From positions 1 to 15,896 of the forward strand of contig CAZVVA010000081.1 of assembly GCA_964630455.1 (NCBI GenBank): DNA of 15,896 nucleotides, in the 5' to 3' direction. The notes under the pieces were generated by a model. It searched no databases. It worked only from the letters and a program-made list of their open reading frames with translations, and had not been told where the DNA came from. Positions within the stretch are counted from its first letter, which is position 1; each line of letters opens with the position of its first letter. Origin of the DNA: JAUWMI01 sp964630455 (GTDB lineage: Bacteria; Sumerlaeota; Sumerlaeia; MWCT01; JAUWMI01). Below, one piece after another: positions 7,682 to 15,500 of the stretch. The position numbers and the translations under genes are program-made.

Positions 7682-10153
7682 GCGGAATCTAAGGGTCAAA
7701 GCACCACGAGTAATTTATCCGTCGGTGGGGGTCTGCTGCTGAGGGTGCTCGGCCGTCTTGTTGACCGGTCGAGTCTCAACCGTTTCTTGAATTCGCTCGA
7801 TATGCGCGACAACCGCGTCGTCATGCGAGCCAGACCTTTCGACATCCAGCTGGAAACGACGACAAAATGCAACCTGGCGTGCATCATGTGCTCGCGCCAG
7901 AAGTACCACGGTGCTGGTACACACCTCGAACTCCCGGTTCTCGAACGCGTTCAGGCGGAGCTCGTTCCCTATGCGCAGAACCTTTGCATTTCCTCTTTCG
8001 GCGAGCCTTTGCTCTATCCCGACATCAGGCAGCTGCTTGAGGTTGCCCGTCGGTTTCCCAGGCTTGAACTTGGCATGTTCACAAATCTGTTGCTCGTGGA
8101 CGAAGATTGGGCGCGCAAGCTTGTAGACTCGCGAGTAGCCTACCTGAACGTCTCAATTGATGGTGCAACCTGTGAAACTTACGAGAAAGTGCGCCGGGGT
8201 GGTAAATGGAAGAGGCTAATCGAGGCACTTCAGACGCTTAATCGTATCAAGCGCGAACGTCGCTCGCGCCGTCCGATTCTTAACCTGGCAGTCGTCGGTT
8301 TGACGGTCAATATCCATGAGATGCCGCTTTTTATTGAGTTTGCCAAGCGCTACGGGTTTGCCTCGCTCACAGTGGATCCCAACGCCTACATTGATGATGA
8401 GGAAATGGAATGTCTTTCACTCGTTCACGCCAAGCAAGAGACCAACGCAAGGTTTCGTGCAGGCTGCGCCAGGGCGTTGGAACTTGGGGTCCACAGCAAT
8501 CTCGATAAGGTTCCATTCGACCTCCCGGAACGCAACAGCATGCAGGATGCCGGGAAAGGTCAAGCGGAAGGTCCAAGAGGGGTGGTGTGGACACTGCGGA
8601 AAGCCCGTCGGGCACTTTATCTCAAGTGGCTGCGTCTGGGTAGCATCTATCATGCAGCGGGAAAATCGTGCCTGCTTTTCCCTATAATGCTTGTGATCAA
8701 GTTTTATGATCGCTTCCTCCGTCGCTATTTTTCCCCACCGCGCCGATATCTTCATGTCGTTCCCAATGACGCACCGCCGGCACGATGCGGCAATCCCTGG
8801 ACCCATGCCCACATCAAGCTGGACGGCAAGGTGTATGCTTGCTGCTTCAACCACACGGTCATGGGCGATCTGACAAAACAATCGTTCGACGATATCTGGA
8901 ACGGCCTGCGGTATCGTTCGCTGCGCCACTCGATCGTGACGGGGAACTTTTGGAAGTCTTGCCAGCGGGCCCAGTGCAGCTGGCTGGAGCCGGGAGCCTC
9001 AGAGCAGTACGGGGCACGGATTGAAGGTGTGCCGGAAGCGATGGAGCTGCTGGACGGCCTGGGAAGCCGCCTGCGCGTTAAGGTGACGAACACAGGAAAA
9101 TTCGCTTGGCCGGCTGCCAAGGAGGGCGACGCAGGTGCACCCGAGCAGGAATTCTCGCTCGCGTATCGGCTTTTCCAGCTCGACTCTCGCGGCCGCCTTC
9201 AGCCTGTCCAGGAATGCCCTCACGTCGGGCTTCCGCAGGCCGTATCACCCGGCGAAAGCATTGAGATGGAACTTCCAATCTGGCCAATTGAGACACCAGG
9301 TGAGTACATGATGAAGGTGGACATGGTCAAGGAACACGTCACCTGGTTCGGCGAGCGGGGCGACAGCGCCGTGAAGATTTCCGTGCGGGTCAAGGCATTC
9401 TCTGAGCAATACGGAGCACGGATTGAGGGTGTGCCGGAAGCAATGGAACTACTGGATGGCCCGGGAAGCCGCCTGCGCGTTAAGGTGACGAACACAGGGT
9501 GTGTCATCTGGCCTGCGGCCAGGAAAGGCGACGCAGGTGAACCCGAGCAGGAGTTCTCGCTCGCATATCAGGTTTTCCAGCAGGACTCTCGGGGCGGCCT
9601 TCAGCCTGTCCAGGAAAGCCCTCACGTCGGGCTTCCCCATGCCGTATCACCTGGCGAAAGCATTGAGATGGAACTTCCCATCTGGCCCATTCAAACACCA
9701 GGTGAGTACATGATGAAGGTGGACATGGTCAGGGAACACGTCACCTGGTTCGGCAAGCGGAGCGACAGCGCCATTAAGCTTCCCGTGCGAGTCAAGGCAT
9801 GGCGACGCGGTGAGTTGCGCGTTCATGGGCTTCCCGAGCACCTTCGCGCGGCGAGCGAGGTGGCTGTCGAAGTCGTCCTCACCAACACCTCGGAAACCAT
9901 GTGGCCCGCCGCAGGCCCTTACCCCGTGCGTTTGACCTACCACTGGTTGACCGAACAGGGGGAGATGGCCGTGCACGACGGGCTGCGCACCTCGCTCGGA
10001 AATGATCTTGCACCCGGGGACTCGGTCGCGCTGAAAGCCCGGCTCCTCGCTCCAGCGAATCCCGGAGTCTACCGGCTTCAGTGGGATTTGGTGCAGGAAG
10101 ATGTAATCTGGTTCGGGATGGACTGGCCCCAGACCCAGGTCGAGGTAAGTTAG
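7679..10153 (+). CDS. Radical SAM/SPASM protein with three C-terminal NBR1-FW-like Ig domains
   Basis: Numbered from the GTG at 7667 the protein has 828 residues; a TTG at 7679 is the better start. Residues 55-240 form a radical SAM core: CNLACIMC supplies the cluster cysteines 68, 72 and 75 (CX3CX2C), SFGEPLLYPDI (110-120) is the GEP-type motif, and VSIDGAT follows near 162. A SPASM-type auxiliary cluster region follows: Cys374 in RCGNPW, Cys392-393 in YACCFNH, then Cys432 and Cys437 near SCQRAQCSW. Residues 446-579 and 580-713 are two near-identical 134-residue units and 714-828 a divergent third. Each unit shows NTG/NTS..WPA, PG(E/D)S, PG.Y and (V/T)WFG, like the four-tryptophan Ig domain of NBR1 known also from bacterial polysaccharide-locus proteins. 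No signal peptide is seen, so it is cytosolic. No RiPP precursor is adjacent. Substrate unknown; related SPASM proteins modify peptides or sugars. Confidence 0.88.
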   Translation: MAESKGQSTTSNLSVGGGLLLRVLGRLVDRSSLNRFLNSLDMRDNRVVMRARPFDIQLETTTKCNLACIMCSRQKYHGAGTHLELPVLERVQAELVPYAQNLCISSFGEPLLYPDIRQLLEVARRFPRLELGMFTNLLLVDEDWARKLVDSRVAYLNVSIDGATCETYEKVRRGGKWKRLIEALQTLNRIKRERRSRRPILNLAVVGLTVNIHEMPLFIEFAKRYGFASLTVDPNAYIDDEEMECLSLVHAKQETNARFRAGCARALELGVHSNLDKVPFDLPERNSMQDAGKGQAEGPRGVVWTLRKARRALYLKWLRLGSIYHAAGKSCLLFPIMLVIKFYDRFLRRYFSPPRRYLHVVPNDAPPARCGNPWTHAHIKLDGKVYACCFNHTVMGDLTKQSFDDIWNGLRYRSLRHSIVTGNFWKSCQRAQCSWLEPGASEQYGARIEGVPEAMELLDGLGSRLRVKVTNTGKFAWPAAKEGDAGAPEQEFSLAYRLFQLDSRGRLQPVQECPHVGLPQAVSPGESIEMELPIWPIETPGEYMMKVDMVKEHVTWFGERGDSAVKISVRVKAFSEQYGARIEGVPEAMELLDGPGSRLRVKVTNTGCVIWPAARKGDAGEPEQEFSLAYQVFQQDSRGGLQPVQESPHVGLPHAVSPGESIEMELPIWPIQTPGEYMMKVDMVREHVTWFGKRSDSAIKLPVRVKAWRRGELRVHGLPEHLRAASEVAVEVVLTNTSETMWPAAGPYPVRLTYHWLTEQGEMAVHDGLRTSLGNDLAPGDSVALKARLLAPANPGVYRLQWDLVQEDVIWFGMDWPQTQVEVS
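9002..9805 (+). repeat. Tandem intragenic duplication, 402-bp unit
   Basis: Two direct copies start at 9002 (GAGCAGTACGGGGCACGGAT) and 9404 (GAGCAATACGGAGCACGGAT). The period is 402 bases, exactly 134 codons, so the frame is kept. By hand count about 20 of some 132 residues differ between the copies, and many synonymous changes are visible, so the duplication is recent on the gene's time scale but not brand new. The encoded unit is an Ig-like domain of the radical SAM protein. Confidence 0.9.
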
Positions 10154-10229
10154 ACAGGTTCGCGAGGCCCGTGGCAGATGTTTGTGGGGACATTCTGCAC
10201 CAGCTCCAGAACATCGAGCGTTATGGAGT

Positions 10230-10340
10230 ATGAGACATTGCTTGAGGAGCAATACACTCGTGTCCCCGATTGGTGGCTATACGAGAAGTGATCTGGAAAC
10301 TCTGCAAAAGATTTTAGGACACCATAGCCTGGCAACTTAA
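10230..10340 (+). pseudogene. Tyrosine recombinase (phage-type integrase) C-terminal remnant
   Basis: From an ATG at 10230 the frame reads 36 codons to TAA at 10338-10340. Its end, SDLETLQKILGHHSLAT, matches the well-known tyrosine recombinase motif 'gGdl.tlqkiLGHsslatT' that lies between the last catalytic Arg/His and the catalytic Tyr. The upstream residues do not match the family and the frame stops before the tyrosine, so this is a dead fragment. It suggests that an integrase-bearing element or integron-like gene once lay here. Confidence 0.55.
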
Positions 10341-10344
10341 GATC

Positions 10345-10374
10345 GAGGGCCGCGTGGATTCCCACGCGGCTCTT
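10345..10374. terminator. GC-rich hairpin, candidate terminator
   Basis: GCCGCGTGG (10349-10357) and CCACGCGGC (10362-10370) pair perfectly around a four-base loop ATTC, and the stem extends with G-T wobbles to 10345/10374. The sequence after it on the plus strand is TCTTCTCATT, pyrimidine-rich but not a true U-tract. It lies about 190 bases after the radical SAM gene, so it probably ends that transcript or belonged to the lost recombinase element. Confidence 0.6.
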
Positions 10375-10691
10375 CTCATTAGTGGCGACCGGCGGTTTGC
10401 CCCTTACTAACTCGCTAATTCACATCCTACCATGCATCTTTACGTTGATGGAATAGGTGAAAATCATCCATTGCACATGGGTGTAGCCAGCCGGCTCTCG
10501 AACAGATGGGTTGACGAAGTGGAGGAGCAAAAAGCCATAAGATTTTTCGCAAGCATATGTAGTAACGCTTGCCAACATCTTCGAAGTACTATACCTTACA
10601 TGCCAACACTTTGAGGTTTTTATAGGTTCCTTCCGCTAGAAATAAATTATGTAAAGAAGTTGTAATAAGGCAACGCCACCAAAGGGTTTCT

Positions 10692-12266
10692 ATGGCATTC
10701 CGCCACCGCACAATCAGGCTGACAGTGGTAGCACACATCCTGCTCCTTGCGTTTCTGATTGCTTGGGCGATTTCGACCACGGGGCGATGGGAAGAGGACG
10801 AGTCTAAGCATTTTCTCATTGCTCGCTATGCGTGGACGGACTGGCAGCTCATGCTCGACGTCTGGGGACGTCCGGGTTATACTCTCCCAGCTTCTTTATT
10901 TGCAGTAATTGGGGAGCACCGGGCAGTGCAGCTCTTCTCGGCGTTTGCCATCTGGCTTTCCGCCATTGGCGCGTGGAGAGGAGCTAAATGCATGGAAATG
11001 CCTTTTGCGTGGTTGGCTGCGGTGATAGTAGTGGCTCAGCCTATCGTGTTGTTGGTTGGAAGCGGGTGCTACACGGAACCACTTTTTGCCGCCTGCCTGG
11101 TATGGGGGCTCGTTTTTTGGCTTGAGGAGCGGTTTATTCCTTCGGCTCTGCTGCTGGGGTGGACAGCGCTGACACGTCTGGAGGGAATCCTTATGCTTCC
11201 TCTCTTTGCAGCCATGTTCGCGATTCGCAAGCGCTGGGTCCCGATTCTTCTTTTATGGTTGCCTTTTGCTGTGTGGGCTGGTCTCAGCGCAATCTTCTCC
11301 GGTGATCTGCTTTGGATCAAGAATTCCGTTCCCTACAGGATTCACCAGTATGGAGACCTCATCAGTTACCCTGGACACTATGGGCGTGAGTTAATAAAGC
11401 TAATGGGGCCGCCCCTCTTTGCGGCGGCGTTGATCGGGGCTGTATCATTGTGGCGATACTGGGGTGGAGCTTGGTGGGTGATTGCCGGTGCCTTTTATTT
11501 CCTGATTCAGGAAGCGGCCTTTACCTTTGCCTATGGTTCCGCAGGATACACCCGGTTCTTAGTTGGCGCCAGCCCGGTCTTCTCTGTCATGGCGCTGGCG
11601 GGCATAGTTGAACTCCTTGGCTGGCGATGTAAGCAGAGGTCAGTAGCCGTTGCAGCGGGAGTTGGGTGGGTTGCTCTGCTTGGAATCGGCCTTATCTTTA
11701 TTCCGGACCATCGTACTGCGGCGCTTTTGGCGTCCGTCTGCTTTCTAATTGGGATGTCTCTTGTCATCCTGCTTCCCAGGATTTTCAAGGGTCGCTACAA
11801 AGAGGTTTGGGATAATCATAGAGCATGGCATCGGGGGGCCAAGCTAGCGGCCATACCGGCATTAACAGGCCTGTTTCTTGTCTTTTCTATTCTTCCCTAT
11901 GCCGCTGCCGTTGCAAGGCCCCTAGGTAGACAGCCGCTTGATCGGTCATGCCGTGAATTGGCGAAGCTTGCCCAAAAGGAGATTACCGCCAGCGGTGTCC
12001 GGCCTAGGTTCTGCTCCTCGCTATACCGGTTTTACGAGGGGATGGAAGTTAATCCCTTCGATCTCAGGCAAGCTACTCCATATTTTAACACGACCAATGT
12101 GCTCGCCGCTGAACCCGGCACTCTAATTTTGTGGGATGGCTTTTTCGGGGGAAAACTTTACCATGTTCCTCTTGAGGTGTTGGAGGATCGAAATGCTTTT
12201 GAACTCGTCGGGAAGGCGAAACATCGCGATGGGAGCCCTGATTTGCGCCTCTATCGGAAGCGGTAG
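10692..12266 (+). CDS. Polytopic GT-C glycosyltransferase, family 39/ArnT-like
   Basis: This 524-residue inner-membrane protein looks like a GT-C enzyme that moves a sugar from a polyprenyl-phosphate donor to a lipid, glycan or protein on the outer face of the membrane. It begins with a membrane helix (about 10-27), then an extracytoplasmic loop with the acidic cluster WEEDESKHF (33-41), where the family keeps its catalytic Asp/Glu. SGCYTEPLFAA (124-134) and WTALTRLEGILMLP (157-170) match the positions of 'y.E.l...' and 'R.eg' signatures in dolichyl-phosphate-mannose-type transferases. About ten further hydrophobic segments run to residue 405, followed by a soluble C-terminal domain of about 115 residues (RPLGRQPLDRSC...). 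A weak AAAGGG lies five bases before the ATG. Acceptor and donor cannot be read from sequence; a flanking radical SAM-Ig protein and large secreted proteins make glycan decoration plausible. Confidence 0.82.
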   Translation: MAFRHRTIRLTVVAHILLLAFLIAWAISTTGRWEEDESKHFLIARYAWTDWQLMLDVWGRPGYTLPASLFAVIGEHRAVQLFSAFAIWLSAIGAWRGAKCMEMPFAWLAAVIVVAQPIVLLVGSGCYTEPLFAACLVWGLVFWLEERFIPSALLLGWTALTRLEGILMLPLFAAMFAIRKRWVPILLLWLPFAVWAGLSAIFSGDLLWIKNSVPYRIHQYGDLISYPGHYGRELIKLMGPPLFAAALIGAVSLWRYWGGAWWVIAGAFYFLIQEAAFTFAYGSAGYTRFLVGASPVFSVMALAGIVELLGWRCKQRSVAVAAGVGWVALLGIGLIFIPDHRTAALLASVCFLIGMSLVILLPRIFKGRYKEVWDNHRAWHRGAKLAAIPALTGLFLVFSILPYAAAVARPLGRQPLDRSCRELAKLAQKEITASGVRPRFCSSLYRFYEGMEVNPFDLRQATPYFNTTNVLAAEPGTLILWDGFFGGKLYHVPLEVLEDRNAFELVGKAKHRDGSPDLRLYRKR

Positions 12267-12327
12267 GAGTTTTCTCAATCAGATTTCTAGTACACCATCA
12301 CATTTGAAATGAAGGGTAGAAAAATCG

Positions 12328-12338
12328 GGGACTGTCCC
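12328..12338. repeat. GGGACTGTCCC palindrome
   Basis: An 11-base perfect palindrome with a single central T, embedded in ATCGGGGACTGTCCCAAG, lies 62 bases after the glycosyltransferase stop. Motifs of this kind recur, as I recall, in short intergenic elements of several bacterial groups, sometimes near IS200-like REP-associated transposases, but a single copy cannot prove that here. Confidence 0.35.
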
Positions 12339-12503
12339 AAGCGAGGAATGAGCGCGTGGACTTTACTCTATTTTTCTCAGCTGCTATCTGTCAATTCTAT
12401 TGTGACGGAATACTAGAGAGTTTCAGAATTCTTGGTCGTTCTTGGGGGAAATCGTTGACAATTAATAATATCTGTAAATACGTACTATGGCGTTCTAACT
12501 ACT

Positions 12504-12509
12504 TATAAT
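12504..12509 (+). promoter_or_regulatory. Candidate -10 element for the beta-helix gene
   Basis: TATAAT matches consensus exactly, 53 bases before the ATG at 12563, in an AT-rich stretch. No good -35 lies 16-18 bases upstream (CGTACT at the 17-base position), so it may rely on an activator or be fortuitous. Confidence 0.3.
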
Positions 12510-12562
12510 ATGTAATCCGCAAAGAAGCACTGTGGCGCATTTCCAGGGATTCGGAGGTAAAG

Positions 12563-15500
12563 ATGGTTTTTATGTTGGGGATGTACGAGCGGGGAAAGCG
12601 AATCGCCAGAAAAGGCCCAAACGGTTCGGCAATACTTTTCCTGACATGTCTTTACATTTTTCTCTTCCAGACCGTGTCGGCACTATCGCCCGTGCCACTC
12701 TCTGACGTGATAACCGGTCCAGGGAGCTATAATTTGGACCCCAATGTGGAGTACTACTATGGAACACTTGACATGGTAGACTGGCCCAGTTCCGTTACTA
12801 TTATTGGGAACGGCGCGACCATCCGCGACACAAACGTCTCAAGAGGCCATCAGATTTACATCAGAAGTGGCGAGATGACGCTCAGGAATTGCAACCTGGT
12901 CAGCGAGAATAATAAAACATTTATCATGGCGGAGAGTGCACAGGTGGTTGCCGAGGGAACAACCACATTCTCCGGTCACGAAACTGCTTTGCTCTTGATG
13001 TCAGGATCCTATGTAAATTTCTCTGGTACGCGGTTTACAAACGTAGCACACGCCTTTATGATGTCTGGCGGTGCGCGCGGTGCTATTTCGGGTTGCACAA
13101 TTAGCGGCCGGGGAAGCGGCACGGGGAAAGGTATCCAGCTTTCCAATCCCGTGGCCGAGCCGGTTGAGGTCACGGACTCTGTCTTCGACAACTTCGAGTT
13201 CTGCATCTTCTCTAACTTGGGAAGTCGCCTCAACGTGCGACGCTGTAATTTCGCTAGCATGACTGTGGGGGTCAGCCACGAGGAAGTCTCGGGAGTGGTA
13301 GAAGTAATGGATTCCACATTTGACTCATCTATCCCTGAGTCAAAAGGTATTCAGGCGAGTGGGAATATGGACATTACCGTTCGTAATTGCGCCTTTAACA
13401 ACATAGAATTTGGACTCTTGGCAAAGAATGGAACCCGGCTCAATGTCACGGGGGATACGAAGGGGGATACAAGGTTTACGAACGTGGGGCATGGCTTCAT
13501 CTTATTTGGCGGTGCGCATGGCTCCATATCAAATTGCATACTTGGCGGAAAGGGAAGTAGCATTGGAAAAGGTATACAGCTTTCAGACCCCGTTGCAGAA
13601 CCGGTTACGGTTACAGATTGCGATTTTAGCAGCTTTGAGTTTTGCATCTTGGCCAACAATGGGAGCCGACTTAACGCGCAGCGTTGTAATTTTAGTAATA
13701 TGAGCGTGGGAGTCAACTACTACGGTGCTTTTGGAGATGTTAGCGATTCTCAATTTGGTTCACAGAATTTCCCTCTCAAGAGTCAAACTAGAGGTATCTT
13801 GACGGACGGCGACTTGAATTTTTCCTATCGTAACTGTACCTTCACCAATCTTGAATTTGGGATTCAGATTCTTAATGCCGGCGTATCGGCCATTGCAAAC
13901 ACCCGTTACATCGGATGTAAAAACGGGATTTTTGCTGGTGGGGGGAGTTCGATCACCGTAAGCGCGGGGGCCGTTTTTGAGAATTTACAGACCAATAACG
14001 AGGAGCCCCCTCGGGGAATGCTCGTTGTTGAAGGCTCCACTTGCACCATTAGCTCACCCGCCAGCTTTACAAATTTCTTCAATGGAGAAGGCATCAATAT
14101 CAATGGCGATTCTATCAACGGGTTTTCTGAACTCACTGTGTTGTCCGAGAGGAAAGAGGACTTTACCTTCGAACGGGTCGGCCGTTGTATCGTTGTTGAC
14201 CATGGCCATTTCGTCGTCGATAAAATCAGGATGCTCAATTGCGGCAAAGGTCTGGATGTTCTAGGTGCTGGAACAGCCGGTCGCTATTGCGAATGGAAGA
14301 ACTCCGATTACATCGTTGATGCCCTGACCCCCGCAGAACGCGAAACCTCGGACGCCCTGGCCTCCATTGATAGTTTTCTGACAATTGAAAACAACTATAT
14401 TGATGGCTGTTCCGGCGGTGTTATCTGCGCCGAAAACGATAATAGCGTAGTCAGGAACAATGTCATCCTTAACATGCGCACGAATGCCATAAACTTCACC
14501 AGGAGCCAAGGAGGGGTGGCGTACGGTAACTTCTGCCAGTATACAGACGAGTATGACCTTATTTACATCGGCAATAGCAACGATGTTTCTATTTATGACA
14601 ATGTTCTGCTCGATGGGGCGGATAATGGAGTGTTTTGCGAAGACGCCAGCAATGTTAATGTATACAGGAACGTGATAATCGGGGTGTGGAATGTCGGGAT
14701 TGGTTCCGTGATGCAGATTTCACTCGAGCCTCAAGGATCATTTGTCACCGCACACGATAATACGATTCTTAATTGCGGCAACTCCTCTCTCAAATGCGAT
14801 GAGCGAAGCTGGCTTCATGCCTATCGCAACATTTGCGGTGTCGTTTCTGGAGCCGCCTATCCCTCTACGCGCCGGCACACTGATTTCCCTAGCGACAAGC
14901 TCGTGTCGCCCTTTGAAACAAACTCCCGCGGCGCCACTGTACGAGACAATTTACTTTTTGGCTCCCTTACCCAGGGGGTAAACATTACCGGTCTCTCCGG
15001 AGGGTTCATTACCTCTTCAATCGCGGAGTTCTACAACAATGCCGTAGTTGATTCCCAGGGACAGGGACTGAGACTGGTGGACAACGGGTCGAATCTTTCC
15101 ATTATTCGGAACTACTTGGATCGCAACAATCTGTCAAATGCGCAGGTGCCGGTGGAGATTCTTTCGAGCACCCCGACGTTCCATTATAACGTTTTCGGCA
15201 GTTATCCTGGCAGCCGTCTGCTTTACGCAGACCCCGGTGGTATAGACGTTACTTACAATTACTGGGGCCAGGACAGCGGCCCAAGCAATCCCCTCTACGT
15301 TGAAGGTGGAAATTATATTCCTTTTCTCACTTCCCAGGAAATCTTTCATGCCTACAGCGCCAGCTTAGGTAGTGTAGGTGGCGCCGTACAGTGGAACAGT
15401 AATGACTCGGTGGGCGTATCAGTGGAGGCAACGCTTAAAGAGAGCCCAGATACTTCTGGCAATACATATATCGTCTCTGCCGCCAAGTTTACAACGCCGC

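Larger units (their letters stand above)
10154..10691. other. Intergenic region with recombinase remnant and hairpin
   Basis: This 538-base gap contains a tyrosine-recombinase C-terminal fragment (10230-10340) and a GC-rich hairpin (10345-10374), each listed separately. GGGGACA near 10187 and TGTCCCC near 10262 are inverted copies about 70 bases apart. A 60-codon open frame at 10432-10614 shows no motif and no ribosome binding site and is probably chance. The last 80 bases are AT-rich and presumably carry the promoter of the glycosyltransferase gene. Confidence 0.45.
12267..12562. other. Intergenic region before the beta-helix gene
   Basis: No gene is seen. It contains the palindrome GGGACTGTCCC at 12328-12338, a TTGACA at 12455-12460, a perfect TATAAT at 12504-12509, and a strong ribosome binding site GGAGGT at 12553-12558. 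The TTGACA and TATAAT are 43 bases apart, too far to act as one promoter. AT content rises sharply after 12460. Confidence 0.45.

Noticed and set aside
9647..10252. A 201-codon minus-strand open frame over the end of the radical SAM gene
   Set aside because: It is antisense to the Ig-like domains, which show strong protein-level repeat conservation on the plus strand; this frame has no ribosome binding site or recognisable motif.
12455..12509. TTGACA and TATAAT as one sigma70 promoter
   Set aside because: The 43-base spacing is far too long; only the TATAAT is kept as a weak candidate.
13001..13317. Minus-strand open frames across the beta-helix region
   Set aside because: They mirror the plus-strand duplication because they are antisense to it; the plus strand is one uninterrupted signal-peptide-bearing frame.
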